Origin: J014 sp964486055
GTDB lineage: Bacteria; Acidobacteriota; Blastocatellia; Pyrinomonadales; Pyrinomonadaceae
Direction: 5' to 3'
DNA: 64,000 nucleotides
NCBI GenBank assembly: GCA_964486055.1
Contig: CAZALE010000002.1
Coordinates: 290,000-353,999, forward strand
Each line of letters opens with the position of its first letter. Position 1 is the stretch's first letter. Below the pieces are notes generated by a model. That model saw only the letters and a list, made by a program, of their open reading frames with translations, did no database searches and had not been told where the DNA came from. Positions 16,862 through 27,273 of the stretch are shown here, in pieces. A program made the translations under genes and the position numbers.

Positions 16862-19258
16862 GTGATTAGTTTAAAACTAATGCTGAAAACTTCAAAATTT
16901 CCTTGTTTATTCTATTTAAGCATTCTATGCTTTTATGGTCTCGCACAGGAAATACCATCTCCGCAGAGGGTTCTGGGTTTTCAACCGACTACAGAGAGAA
17001 CCGTAGCAGATTGGCAACAGATAACTAATTATTTTAGCGAATTAGACAGAGCATCAGACCGCATATCGGTTAAACAAATAGGTAAAACAACTCTTGGAAG
17101 AGAGATGATTGCCGTTTTCATCTCTGACGCCAAGAACCTGCGCGAGATGGAGAAATATCGGCAAATTAACGTCAAGTTAGCCAATCCATCTGCTCTTAAT
17201 GAAAAAGAGGCTGAGCTGTTAATAAAGGAAGGAAGAGCCATAGTAGCTATTTCATGCTCCATTCATTCGACAGAGATTGTAGCCTCTCAAATGTCAATGA
17301 ACTTGGCTTATGAATTAGCAAAAACAAAAGATCAAGAGTTGTTAGAGACGCTTCGAAACGTGATTTTAATTTTGATCCCATCAGCGAACCCAGATGGTAT
17401 CGACATAGTAGCTAATTGGTATAGAAAAACTCTTAACACGAAGGCCGAGGGTACGAATCCTCCAGAGCTATATCACTTTTATGCAGGGCATGATAACAAC
17501 CGTGATTGGTTCATGATGAATCTAGAGGAAACTAGAAATATTACAAAGCTTTTCTGGCAGGAATGGTTTCCTCACATAGTCTATGATGTTCACCAAATGG
17601 GACAGAACGGCGTCAGATTTGTCGTACCACCATTTTACGATCCTCCGAACCCACGAATACCTCCTTCTATATTGAGAGAAGTTGGACTGCTCGGTTATAA
17701 GATTGCGGCTGATTTACAGGCAAGGGGTATTGCCGGGGTTGCTACAAATGTTATATTCGACACATGGTGGCACGGTGGTTTCCGCTCAGCGCCGTACTAT
17801 CACAACTCTATCGGCATTCTCAGCGAGGCAGCAAGTGCAGATTTAATGACTCCTATCATCGTAAGCAAAGAGCAGTTGGAAAAAGCGGGAAGCGTCAGAG
17901 GATTAAATTCGGTATTAGAAATTGCAACAAATCACCCTCAGCCATGGCAAGGTGGTTCTTGGGGACCAAAGCAAATAGCTGAAATGGAAATGATCGCCTC
18001 AATGTCGGTATTAGAGATGGCATCTAAATTTCGAGAAAGATATCTTCGCCTTTTTTATCAAAATAACAAAGCTAATACAGTTCACAACGAAGATGAACCG
18101 CTAGCTTTTGTTCTCCCGGCTGGGCAACCAAACGCTGAAGTCCTATCCCGCTTTCTCGAGATCTTAATGTGGCAAGGAATTGAAATTTTCGAAATGACTG
18201 AGGAGGGTTACTTTGCAACTGACAAATCTAATAAACAAGATTTTCATGAAATGCCACTGGGTTCGTTCATAATCCTTACCAATCAACCCCAAAAAAATAA
18301 CATACTTTCACTATTAGAAACACAAGTTTATCCGAACAGAATAGGTCCAAAAGGCGAAGCAGAACCCCCATACGATGTAACTGGATGGACCCTGCCACTA
18401 CAGATGGGAATAGAATGCCAACCTGTGTGGAATATTCGGAATTTTGAGCAATTTAGAGGGACTCTCAAAAAGTTGCAGAATATAAATCAAGCTCGCAGCG
18501 TTTTGAATCTAACACCTGTAAGCCGGGAATTTTCAAAATTACCTAATCCTTTGAGAACTAATCCAAGAATCGGCATATACAAAGGTTTTGTGCCATCAAT
18601 GGATGAAGGTTGGACGAGATTTGTCCTTGATACTTTTCAAATTCCATTCCGCTCGATCTCAAATGCTGATTTTCAGAACAATCGTCTCGATGTGGATGCA
18701 ATAATCCTTCCATCTGAAGACAAAAACGTAATACTAAAAGGTTTCCGAAATAATAGATATCCAAAGGAATACATGGGAGGTATTGAAGAAACAGGATTAG
18801 AAAATCTAAAAAGCTTCGTGATGAGCGGAGGAAAACTCATTTGCTTCGATGCTGCGTGCGATCTAGTAATTGAGAGTTTCAAACTTCCGATAAGAGACGT
18901 TTTACAAAACTTAAAGAGAAATGAATTTTATAGTCCAGGCTCCATCGTAAAATTAGAAATTGATAAAACTTCACCAATTACGAGAGGGATCAGTAGCCAG
19001 CTACCTGCCTATTTTAATAATAGCGCCGCATACGAAGTAGACGACTTGCAGAAAGTTAAGATCATAGCAAGATACGCTGAAAAGGATACGTTGTTATCAG
19101 GTTGGATGCTCGGAGAGAAATATCTGAACGGTAAAGCTGCTTTACTAGAGGTCAATCATGGTAAAGGCAAGATAATATTATTCGCATTTAGACCTCAACA
19201 TCGCGGACAGACATTCGCTACATTTCCGCTGCTATTTAATTCTCTGGAGAAAGAGTGA
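16862..19258 (+). CDS. Secreted M14-family zinc carboxypeptidase
   Basis: 798 residues with a signal peptide (FPCLFYLSILCFYGLAQ). The M14 domain carries zinc ligands in SCSIHSTEIVAS (HxxE) and YDVHQMG, and the catalytic Glu in GILSEAAS. The C-terminal ~250 residues look like the class-I glutamine-amidotransferase-like fold that follows M14 in many Bacteroidetes and Acidobacteria proteins. It likely trims peptides or cell-wall peptides outside the cytoplasm. The start may be GTG 16862 or ATG 16880. Its stop is shared with the next gene's start (TGATG). Confidence 0.88.
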   Translation: MISLKLMLKTSKFPCLFYLSILCFYGLAQEIPSPQRVLGFQPTTERTVADWQQITNYFSELDRASDRISVKQIGKTTLGREMIAVFISDAKNLREMEKYRQINVKLANPSALNEKEAELLIKEGRAIVAISCSIHSTEIVASQMSMNLAYELAKTKDQELLETLRNVILILIPSANPDGIDIVANWYRKTLNTKAEGTNPPELYHFYAGHDNNRDWFMMNLEETRNITKLFWQEWFPHIVYDVHQMGQNGVRFVVPPFYDPPNPRIPPSILREVGLLGYKIAADLQARGIAGVATNVIFDTWWHGGFRSAPYYHNSIGILSEAASADLMTPIIVSKEQLEKAGSVRGLNSVLEIATNHPQPWQGGSWGPKQIAEMEMIASMSVLEMASKFRERYLRLFYQNNKANTVHNEDEPLAFVLPAGQPNAEVLSRFLEILMWQGIEIFEMTEEGYFATDKSNKQDFHEMPLGSFIILTNQPQKNNILSLLETQVYPNRIGPKGEAEPPYDVTGWTLPLQMGIECQPVWNIRNFEQFRGTLKKLQNINQARSVLNLTPVSREFSKLPNPLRTNPRIGIYKGFVPSMDEGWTRFVLDTFQIPFRSISNADFQNNRLDVDAIILPSEDKNVILKGFRNNRYPKEYMGGIEETGLENLKSFVMSGGKLICFDAACDLVIESFKLPIRDVLQNLKRNEFYSPGSIVKLEIDKTSPITRGISSQLPAYFNNSAAYEVDDLQKVKIIARYAEKDTLLSGWMLGEKYLNGKAALLEVNHGKGKIILFAFRPQHRGQTFATFPLLFNSLEKE

Positions 19259-20235
19259 TGAAAGCCGTCTTTATCGAGAAATTTGGTGATATAAAAGGCT
19301 TGGGAATAAGGGAAGTAGAAATGCCACGAAAACCGATGAGCAGAGAAGCCCTAATCAGAGTGCATGCAGCTGGTCTTAATCGTGCTGATATACTTCAGCG
19401 AAAGGGTCTCTATCCTCCTCCGAAAGGTACGCCAGAGAGAATCCCGGGTCTGGAATTTGCCGGTGAAATAGTTGAGATAGGAAAGTCAGTAAAACGCTTT
19501 AAGCCAGGAGATAGAGTATTCGGGATCGCTTCGGGTGCTGCACAAGCCGAGTTCATAACTGTTCATGAGGGGCTATTGATGAAAATTCCAAGCATTCTAA
19601 ATTTCGTCGAGGCTGCCGCCATAGCTGAGGTTTTCATTACCGCACATGATGCTTTGTTTACGCTTGCCAGGATAAAAAAAGGCGAAAACATATTAATTCA
19701 TGCGGTTGGGTCTGGTGTAGGAACTGCCGCTCTTCAATTAGCTAAATTAGTAGGAGCAAATACTTTTGGCACGTCCCGCTCAACCGAAAAACTAAAAAAA
19801 TCTTTCGACATCGGCTTACAACATCCCATTTTAGCTGATCAAGAAACAGATTTTACAGAATACTTAAAGGCTTATGGTGGGGCCGATGTAGTCTTAGACC
19901 TGGTAGGGGCAGCATATTTTAATCAAAATTTAGAGGCACTTCGGCCTAAAGGACGACTCATTCTTGTTGGCTTAACGAGTGGATCCAAGGCAGAATTCAA
20001 TTTAGGTATTGCCCTGTCAAAACGTCTAAGAATTATTGGAACTGTCTTGCGATCGAGGAGTGTTGCCGAGAAATCAGCAGCTGTTAAAAAATTCTGCTCA
20101 TTTTTACGATTTTTCGAAACCGGCGAGCTGAAGCCCATAATCGACAGAGTATTTAAAATGCACGAAATTCGCCAAGCTCATGAGTACCTTGAGGCAAACA
20201 GGAACTTTGGAAAAGTAGTTTTAGAAATCTCCTAA
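19258..20235 (+). CDS. NAD(P)H-quinone oxidoreductase, zinc-independent MDR (PIG3-like)
   Basis: 325 residues. The MDR GroES-like domain (AGLNRADILQRKGLYPPP) is followed by a nucleotide-binding domain with GSGVGTAALQLAKL in place of the usual GGVG motif. No catalytic or structural zinc cysteines are present, which matches the QOR/PIG3 branch. It reduces quinones or other electrophiles with NADPH in the cytoplasm. An ATG at 19258 overlaps the upstream stop by one base, so it is coupled to the M14 peptidase gene although no functional link is obvious. Confidence 0.88.
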   Translation: MKAVFIEKFGDIKGLGIREVEMPRKPMSREALIRVHAAGLNRADILQRKGLYPPPKGTPERIPGLEFAGEIVEIGKSVKRFKPGDRVFGIASGAAQAEFITVHEGLLMKIPSILNFVEAAAIAEVFITAHDALFTLARIKKGENILIHAVGSGVGTAALQLAKLVGANTFGTSRSTEKLKKSFDIGLQHPILADQETDFTEYLKAYGGADVVLDLVGAAYFNQNLEALRPKGRLILVGLTSGSKAEFNLGIALSKRLRIIGTVLRSRSVAEKSAAVKKFCSFLRFFETGELKPIIDRVFKMHEIRQAHEYLEANRNFGKVVLEIS

Positions 20236-20358
20236 GAAAATCGCGCAAGCCCTCAATTACCAGCAGCGGTACTCTAACTATCAAAGTCTACTTAACCCTA
20301 TTCACTTCAAATTCCTCCATCTGCAAGCTTCCTCATGCTCGTTGCCATTTTGAAGATT

Positions 20359-20586
20359 TTATTGGGTTTCCTTCGACTCTGCTGATTCCTTCATTCTACA
20401 GGCTGCTTCGTCAGTAACAATACAAACGCCGTTTTGCCTCTCCTGCTCAAGCTTTCTAGACAAGTTCATAGCCTCTTGATAAGTTAAATGCTGTGCGATT
20501 ACGGAATCAAAGGTTATAACGGACCAACGTGGATCCTCAAGTTCCATTTCCTGCTGTGCTTGATTTCTCTGTTTTACATCCGTCAT
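20359..20586 (-). CDS. Small hypothetical protein
   Basis: 75 residues, polar and without a membrane segment. It contains WSVITFDSVIAQHLTYQEAMNL and a CIVTDEAACRM stretch, which together look like a compact alpha/beta domain. I do not recognise the family. It lies alone on the minus strand between two + genes, so it could be spurious, but its composition is protein-like. Confidence 0.5.
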   Translation of the reverse strand: MTDVKQRNQAQQEMELEDPRWSVITFDSVIAQHLTYQEAMNLSRKLEQERQNGVCIVTDEAACRMKESAESKETQ

Positions 20587-20648
20587 TGCTTGAACAAAAA
20601 TACCTAGAGCTAATTGAATAAGAGAGATTCTAGCTTATAATTGCCAGT

Positions 20649-21713
20649 ATGGCAAGAAAAATATTCCTAACTGGCTTTCCAGGATTCATAGCGGAGAGAT
20701 TAGTAAGAGAGCTAGCTCAAGCTGACGTAACTTTTTTTCTGCTGGTGCAACCTCAATTTATCGAAAAGGCCTCGAATGCGATCACGAAAATATCCAAGCT
20801 AACGCAAGTAGATTCAACGAACTTTGAAGTTATACAGGGTGATATCACACTCAAAGATCTAGGTATTTCACCAACACAACTAGATCGCCTGATTTCTGAG
20901 GTTACGGAGGTTTTCCATCTAGCAGCCATCTACGATCTAGCTGTTCCTCGCAAACTAGGTTACAAAGTGAATGTTGAAGGCACTAAAAACGTGAACGAGT
21001 TCGTATGCAAACTGCGCAATTTGACTAGATATAACTATGTTTCCACTTGTTATGTGGCAGGAAAGCGGGAAGGGGTAATTCTCGAAACTGAATTACACCA
21101 TGAGGCAGGATTTAGAAATTTTTACGAGGAGACCAAATATCTCGCAGAAGTCGAGGTTGATAAGCTAAAGCCTACAGTGCCATTGACCATATTTCGTCCA
21201 TCTGTGGTCGTGGGCGATTCAAAAACAGGTGAAACAGCCAAGTATGATGGTATCTATTATGTAATTCATTACTATAGAAAATTTCCCTCTCTGCTCAGAT
21301 TCTTCAACGTAGGTAATCTAGACGTAAGGTTAAACATAGTTCCCGTTGATTTTGTCGTCAAATCAATGGCAAAACTCTCAAAAGATGAATCTGCGATTGG
21401 AAAAACCTTGGCACTTGCTGATCCGTCACCATTAACAACTGAAGAAATATGCGAGGCCATAATCCAAGCAATATGTGATAAGGGCTCAATCTACACGCCT
21501 CCAGCTCCACTTATAAAATGGGTTCTGAATCTACCTTTTTCTCCTGCTCTAACGGGTCTACCTCATGTAGGTGTTCCTTACTTTTTCATTCAGCAAAGTT
21601 ATGATACCTCCATAGCCAGTTCACTACTTACAAAACATGACATATCGTGCCCAAACTTTAAAACCTATGTTAAGAATCTCGTAGACTTCGTAGAAAAACA
21701 TCCGAAGCTTTGA
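20649..21713 (+). CDS. Extended SDR-family NAD-dependent oxidoreductase
   Basis: 354 residues. The N-terminal nucleotide motif is TGFPGFIAERL (GxxGxxA), with a conserved VFHLAAIYDL strand and the catalytic pair in FYEETKYLAE (YxxxK). The arrangement resembles the NAD-binding_4/male-sterility and epimerase subfamilies. The substrate (sugar nucleotide, lipid or steroid-like) cannot be told. No closely linked pathway gene is present. Confidence 0.85.
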   Translation: MARKIFLTGFPGFIAERLVRELAQADVTFFLLVQPQFIEKASNAITKISKLTQVDSTNFEVIQGDITLKDLGISPTQLDRLISEVTEVFHLAAIYDLAVPRKLGYKVNVEGTKNVNEFVCKLRNLTRYNYVSTCYVAGKREGVILETELHHEAGFRNFYEETKYLAEVEVDKLKPTVPLTIFRPSVVVGDSKTGETAKYDGIYYVIHYYRKFPSLLRFFNVGNLDVRLNIVPVDFVVKSMAKLSKDESAIGKTLALADPSPLTTEEICEAIIQAICDKGSIYTPPAPLIKWVLNLPFSPALTGLPHVGVPYFFIQQSYDTSIASSLLTKHDISCPNFKTYVKNLVDFVEKHPKL

Positions 21714-21776
21714 TTTTAATTTCATTTTTGCTTATATTTGCTTAGTCTAATATTCCATTATTTAGCGGCGACTTTT

Positions 21777-23462
21777 ATGTTGACTCTTTTATCGATAAGT
21801 TTTCTGCTGTGGCTATTTTTAGGTTATTTTGCCTATGGCAAATGGATATCAAGGCAACTAAAACCCGATGATTCCCGAATCACTCCAGCACAAGAGATAA
21901 ATGATGGAGAGGATTATGTTCCGACGAAGCCATTCTATTTGTTCGGTCAGCATTTCTCCGCAATAGCCGCTGCAGGGCCAATAGCAGGTCCAATTCTAGC
22001 CTGTCAGTATTTTGGATGGTTACCTTGTCTGCTCTGGATAGGACTTGGTGTCGTACTAATAGGCGCAGTTCATGATTTTACTGCTCTATTCTCCTCAGTA
22101 AGACACGGCGCCTGCTCAATAGCCGAGATAACGCGTGAGAAGATGGGCAAAAGAGCAGGACGCGCCATGATGGCTTTCATATGGATCGCCTTAGTATACG
22201 TAATAATTGCATTTACAGATATCACAGCAGGCACTTTCGTGGCCGGGGATGAAGCCCTTCAAGGTGAGATCTCATTTAATCCTGGAGGAGCAGTCGCATT
22301 TGCAAGCATAACTTACCTGGCTCTAGCAGTGCTTTTAGGATTCATTCAACGTTTTCTTAACCCTCCGCTGTGGCTTTCAACAGTGATTTTTGTCCCTTGT
22401 GTTTTCTTGCTCTCATATCTTGGCACGAAGTTCTCCACGATCTTTCTATTAGACCATACAAGTTGGGCCGTCCTAATCCTGATTTATTGTGTTATTGCCT
22501 CTGTGGTTCCAGTTTGGGCTTTACTACAACCGAGAGGATATCTGGGAGGCTTTGTTCTTTATACGGCTCTAGCAATTGGTGTAATTGGGGTTTTCTTTGG
22601 AGGCTACGAGATTCAACAGCCATACTTCAAGACTTGGGACGCAGGAGGATTGACAGGTTCGCTCTTTCCGTTCCTTTTTGTAACCATTGCATGTGGTGCT
22701 TGCTCTGGTTTTCATGGCTTAGTATGCTCCGGCACCACCTCAAAACAAATCGAAAAGGAATCCCATACTCACCCAGTCGGCTACGGAGCTATGCTGGCTG
22801 AAGGGTTTGTTGCTTTCATCGCGCTTGTGACCGTCATGATAGTCTCATCTGAAGCCGTCAAAGGTATTTCTCCTGGCAAGATTTACGGCAATGGAATAGG
22901 GGAGTTCTTAACCATTATAGTTGGAAAAGAAAATCTACCATTTGCAATAACTTTCGGTGCAATGGCTTTTTCAACTTTTGTTTTCGATACCTTAGATGTC
23001 TCGCTAAGACTCGGACGTTATATAGTGCAAGAGTTAACCGGACTAAAAGGGCGTTTCGGAGCTTTAATTGGAACATTAGTTACTATCGCCATACCATTCA
23101 TCAGCGTACTATTAGCTCCGAAAGGCAGTTGGAATGAATTTTGGACTCTTTTTGGTGCATCAAATCAGCTATTAGCAGCACTTACGTTACTTTCAATAAC
23201 CGTTTGGTTATATCAATCAAAAAGGAGATACTTTTTCACCCTCATACCAATGTTGTTCGTGTTAGTGATTACTCTTTGGGCGCTCGGTGCTTTAGTGATA
23301 GGAAATCTTAAGCTTTCCCATGGTCTGGACGTAAAAATGATCAACGGTATTGCATCTCTGATCTTAATAGGATTGGCAATCTTTCTGGTTTTAACGGCGC
23401 TGCTGAAGATAAAAAGAGAAAAGCATGAGACTGTAGACGATGCCGCACCCGCAGAATCTTGA
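21777..23462 (+). CDS. cstA: Carbon starvation protein A (pyruvate/peptide transporter family)
   Basis: ~561 residues with about 16 transmembrane helices. Family-typical stretches are visible: KPFYLFGQHFSAIAAAGPIAGPILA, GAVHDFTALFSSVRH, GFHGLVCSGTTSKQI and FDTLDVSLRLGRYIVQEL. CstA imports pyruvate or peptides on carbon limitation. I prefer ATG 21777; an upstream in-frame TTG adds 13 hydrophobic residues. Confidence 0.93.
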   Translation: MLTLLSISFLLWLFLGYFAYGKWISRQLKPDDSRITPAQEINDGEDYVPTKPFYLFGQHFSAIAAAGPIAGPILACQYFGWLPCLLWIGLGVVLIGAVHDFTALFSSVRHGACSIAEITREKMGKRAGRAMMAFIWIALVYVIIAFTDITAGTFVAGDEALQGEISFNPGGAVAFASITYLALAVLLGFIQRFLNPPLWLSTVIFVPCVFLLSYLGTKFSTIFLLDHTSWAVLILIYCVIASVVPVWALLQPRGYLGGFVLYTALAIGVIGVFFGGYEIQQPYFKTWDAGGLTGSLFPFLFVTIACGACSGFHGLVCSGTTSKQIEKESHTHPVGYGAMLAEGFVAFIALVTVMIVSSEAVKGISPGKIYGNGIGEFLTIIVGKENLPFAITFGAMAFSTFVFDTLDVSLRLGRYIVQELTGLKGRFGALIGTLVTIAIPFISVLLAPKGSWNEFWTLFGASNQLLAALTLLSITVWLYQSKRRYFFTLIPMLFVLVITLWALGALVIGNLKLSHGLDVKMINGIASLILIGLAIFLVLTALLKIKREKHETVDDAAPAES

Positions 23463-23588
23463 CTGATTCCTATCAGGATTTTTAAGTACATGGAGCAAGC
23501 ATTCGTAACTTATTAGTAATTTCCGAGAAAATCTTAGCTACATCTACGGGATTGAGATTTAAATTATACAGAAATAGAATCTAAATTA

Positions 23589-25415
23589 ATGTCAGAGGAT
23601 ATCAAGAGACCTCACGAGGAAGAGGAAATAGCTAGGCACTACGACTTAAAGAACGCTCAAAGACTTCTGAAATATCTAAGACCTTATAAAAAAGAAGCTC
23701 TGCTGGCGTTATTAATGACACTTAGCCTTAATGTTTTAGCCAGTCTTCAACCTATATTCACAAAAATAGCGGTTGACGATTTCATAACGCCTCGCAAAAT
23801 TGATGGTGTCTGGCTTTTTGCCCTTGCCTTTTTTTCTCTATTCCTCTTTCGCTTTCTACTTCAGTATCTACAGGAAATATTGCTTAATTCAATTGGTCAA
23901 AAAGTCATGCTTGACCTACGAAGCGAGATATTCGAAAAACTGCAAGTACAAGAAATCTCGTTTTATGACAAAAATCCTGTCGGTAGGATAATCACGAGAC
24001 TTACATCCGATGTCGACTCTCTGAATGAATTATTTACCTCAGGTGTAATAGACGTCTTAGGTGACCTGGTAGTAATTTTCGCCATAATCGGTTGGCTTTT
24101 TTGGCTGGATTGGCAATTGGCAATAGTATCTTTGGTAATTGTGCCTCTACTATTTGTTGCAACCAATTGGTTTCGAAAAAACGCAAGGCGAGGCTTCGAT
24201 AAGGTCCGAACTCGAATGGCCCGATTGAATGCATTCCTACAAGAGCACATATCTGGAGCACAAGTGGTACAGTTATTTAACGCTGAAGATAAAGCCCAAA
24301 AGAAATTTCATCAAGTAAATGATGACTATCGCAATGCAAATATTGAAACCATATATTACTACGCAGTATTTTATCCACTTGTGGACTTCATAGGATCTTT
24401 CGGGATCGCCTGCTTGATATTCTTCTACGGGTTTAATACTCTCACTCAACTATCGACTAGCGGAAAAACACTTACAATTGGCACATTAGCCGCTTTTATT
24501 CAATATTCCGGCCTGCTATTCCAGCCGATCAGAGATCTCTCAGATAAATTCAATATCTTCCAGGCAGCCGTGGTAGCATCTCACCGAATTTTCCTACTCC
24601 TTGATTTACCAGTAAAAATAACATCTCCTGCCAAGCCAAAGAAAACGGGCAAATCAGATGGAAAAATCGAGTTTCAAAACGTTTGGTTCGCCTACAATGA
24701 CGAGGAGTGGGTTCTGAAAGACGTGTCCTTTTCAATAGAGCCAGGGGAATCAATTGCATTGGTAGGGGCCACTGGTTCAGGTAAAACTACAGTAACGAAT
24801 CTTCTAATGAGATTCTATGACGTCAAAAAGGGAAGGATTTTAATTGACGATGTTGACATAAGGGATTGGGATCTCAAATCCCTAAGAAAAAATTTTGCCG
24901 TAGTTCTACAAGACGTTTTTCTTTTCTCTGGGACTATTAAAGATAACATCAGACTTGGTAACCATGAAATAAGTGATGAACGCGTATTAACTGCAGCAAG
25001 AGAAGTAAGGGCTGACGAATTCATAAAAAAATTATCAAAGGGATACGATACTGAACTAAGAGAGCGTGGGGCCGGCCTCTCAGTCGGTCAAAAGCAATTG
25101 ATTTCCTTCGCCCGTGCTCTCGCTTTTGATCCAAGGATTTTAATACTTGACGAGGCGACTAGTTCGATCGATACGGAGACAGAACAGTTAATTCAAGAAG
25201 CGACTAAAAAATTATTAACAGGTAGAACATCTCTGATAATCGCGCACAGACTTTCAACAATTCAGCATTGCGATCGTATCCTAGTCTTTCATCACGGAGA
25301 ATTAAAAGAAATTGGAAATCATGACGAACTAATAGCCAAAAAAGGTATTTATTGGAAACTTTACCAATTGCAATATTCTAATCGCCCTGCCCTGATAGCA
25401 GATATAAATCGTTAG
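23589..25415 (+). CDS. ABC exporter, fused permease/ATPase (MsbA/BmrA-type half transporter)
   Basis: 608 residues. Six transmembrane helices (residues ~30-330) are followed by the ATPase with Walker A GATGSGKTT, Q-loop VLQDVFLFSG, signature LSVGQKQ (L rather than L-S-G-G-Q) and Walker B ILILDEATSSID. Homodimers or heterodimers export lipids, peptides or drugs. A second homologue lies at 33902; they are not adjacent, so a heterodimer is unproven. Confidence 0.92.
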   Translation: MSEDIKRPHEEEEIARHYDLKNAQRLLKYLRPYKKEALLALLMTLSLNVLASLQPIFTKIAVDDFITPRKIDGVWLFALAFFSLFLFRFLLQYLQEILLNSIGQKVMLDLRSEIFEKLQVQEISFYDKNPVGRIITRLTSDVDSLNELFTSGVIDVLGDLVVIFAIIGWLFWLDWQLAIVSLVIVPLLFVATNWFRKNARRGFDKVRTRMARLNAFLQEHISGAQVVQLFNAEDKAQKKFHQVNDDYRNANIETIYYYAVFYPLVDFIGSFGIACLIFFYGFNTLTQLSTSGKTLTIGTLAAFIQYSGLLFQPIRDLSDKFNIFQAAVVASHRIFLLLDLPVKITSPAKPKKTGKSDGKIEFQNVWFAYNDEEWVLKDVSFSIEPGESIALVGATGSGKTTVTNLLMRFYDVKKGRILIDDVDIRDWDLKSLRKNFAVVLQDVFLFSGTIKDNIRLGNHEISDERVLTAAREVRADEFIKKLSKGYDTELRERGAGLSVGQKQLISFARALAFDPRILILDEATSSIDTETEQLIQEATKKLLTGRTSLIIAHRLSTIQHCDRILVFHHGELKEIGNHDELIAKKGIYWKLYQLQYSNRPALIADINR

Positions 25416-25468
25416 TTGCTTATGTTTAAGATTTTTGATTATAATTTCTCAGAACTAGACAAGCTTCA

Positions 25469-26458
25469 ATGTTCATTGGCGATGCAATAACAGATTTAAT
25501 CAATAAGTGCGAGACTCAGATCCGTGAGATATTTTCGTCTTGCCATCAAAAAAAACCTAATTACAGTGTCGATTATCAACAATTTAGGGAAAGGATAGAA
25601 AAAACCGTCAGAAAATACTTGCTCACAGAGGAGCAAGTTCCAACGTTAGAGGAAGTCAAGGATCTCATAAATCAGATACATGCCGACGACCTGTATTTAG
25701 CTCTTGCCTGTATAAATGGAGACGAAAGTGCATGGTGGGATTTTGTCACAGAATACCAGCCCTACTTAGAGAAATTGGCAAGAAGTCTCACCAATACTCA
25801 CATAGATGCTGAAGAGATAGTAGCTAATCTTTACACGGAGCTTTATGGTACATCAATTTATGAGGGCCGCAGGAACTCTAAATTTCTTACCTATAGTGGA
25901 CGAGGCACTCTTCGTGGCTGGCTAAGAACTATAGTATGGCATTCAACCGTCGATCTTCATCGAGCAGGTGAGGGAATTGTCTCTTTAGAGGAAATAGTGC
26001 AGCAAGTTGGCGAAGGAGTTGCGCATACTATAATGAATAAAACTAAAGAAGATACAGAACAAGAGATGGCAGAAGCACTAAACCGTAAGCGCTATTTAAA
26101 AATAGCGCTACAAACAATAGAGAAAGTTTTTGCAAGCCTCGAAGATTACGAGAAACTAATCTTGTATTACTACCATGTGGAAAATTTAAAATTACGCGAG
26201 ATTGCAAAAATCGTTGAGTTACCATCCTCTCCCTTAAGAAATTTTTTTAAACGATCTTCCGAAAAATCTGCCAGAGTTCACGAATCAACCATAATGCGCT
26301 GGCTTGATAAAACGTATGGCAAAATACTTAAGCTATTCCGCGCTGAGTTAGCTAAGGCTCAAGAATTAAAACTAAAAGAGATAGAAATTTGCTTAGAGCT
26401 AATAGCTCAAGAATTACCTGAATTCTCATTGGAAGATAAGCTTTCTAAATATACGTAG
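25469..26458 (+). CDS. RNA polymerase sigma-70-family factor (ECF-like)
   Basis: 329 residues. A region-2 helix set (ESAWWDFVTEYQPYLEKLARSLTNTHIDAEEIVANLYTELYG) is followed by a region-4 helix-turn-helix (ILYYYHVENLKLREIAKIVELP). A ~90-residue N-terminal extension and a ~60-residue C-terminal helical tail are unusual for ECF factors. It probably directs RNA polymerase to a small regulon. The next gene encodes a zinc-finger protein that may be its anti-sigma factor. Confidence 0.82.
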   Translation: MFIGDAITDLINKCETQIREIFSSCHQKKPNYSVDYQQFRERIEKTVRKYLLTEEQVPTLEEVKDLINQIHADDLYLALACINGDESAWWDFVTEYQPYLEKLARSLTNTHIDAEEIVANLYTELYGTSIYEGRRNSKFLTYSGRGTLRGWLRTIVWHSTVDLHRAGEGIVSLEEIVQQVGEGVAHTIMNKTKEDTEQEMAEALNRKRYLKIALQTIEKVFASLEDYEKLILYYYHVENLKLREIAKIVELPSSPLRNFFKRSSEKSARVHESTIMRWLDKTYGKILKLFRAELAKAQELKLKEIEICLELIAQELPEFSLEDKLSKYT

Positions 26459-26546
26459 ATAATCTACATGATTAAATTCATAAGTCTTTGAGAAAATAGC
26501 AAAATTTTTACTCAGAGTATGTCGTTTGTTTTGGAGAAAAGAGAAG

Positions 26547-26972
26547 ATGAATGAAGAAACGATTAAAAAACTTTTGGAGGTTTATCTCGTAAGCTCCTCA
26601 GCGATTCCTGAAAATGAAGATCACCTGGATGACGATGTATTAAGCGCTTTCATCGAAGGGACTTTAAGCAAACGCGAATTAAAACCTATAATATCGCATC
26701 TTGTAAAATGCTCATTCTGCCGGCATTTAGCTGCAGAGATTATCAAGTTCGATTCACTCATTTCTGAAGAATCGATATCACAATCAGCAAAACCCACAAA
26801 ATTTTCAGAAACCATAAAAAAACTTCTCTCCGAACTCTTTCAAACTGCCCCAACTCCAATAGAAGCATTTGAGGAAAAAAAAATAAATGACCCGCAGCCT
26901 TTTACCATATTATTTGAGAAAAACATCGATAACGATGACGAAGTTATTGATAACGATAAAGAAGATAGATGA
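26547..26972 (+). CDS. Zinc-finger anti-sigma-like protein
   Basis: ~141 residues. It has DDVLSAFIEGTLSKRELKPIISHLVKCSFCRHLA, a putative zf-HC2 domain with H-x3-C-x2-C (HLVKCSFC), the motif of many ECF anti-sigma factors. There is no membrane segment, and the C-terminus is very acidic (DNDDEVIDNDKEDR). ATG 26547 has a GGAG site upstream. It is probably co-transcribed with the sigma factor and regulates it; this is inferred from order. Confidence 0.65.
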   Translation: MNEETIKKLLEVYLVSSSAIPENEDHLDDDVLSAFIEGTLSKRELKPIISHLVKCSFCRHLAAEIIKFDSLISEESISQSAKPTKFSETIKKLLSELFQTAPTPIEAFEEKKINDPQPFTILFEKNIDNDDEVIDNDKEDR

Positions 26973-27273
26973 AACCTTCACTTTCCTTTAAAGAAACTCC
27001 TATACAGAGTCTCAAAAAACTATTAACAACGAAGTAAAAATTTAATTAGGCTCACTTTAGAATCAACTAACCTAAGACCTTCGTCGACGGTTAGATCCTC
27101 GGTCAAGAAGTTTTCATCTTACCTTTCAATGGTAGAAAAGTAGAAAAATTAAAGTAATTAAAAATACAGGGCTTTAAGGAAATAATGCCGATCAACCAGA
27201 AAAGCATCAACGTGTAGAATCAATCAGCGAATTTTTTCTCTTGAGGTTATCTGCTATAATTTCTAAATTTCGT

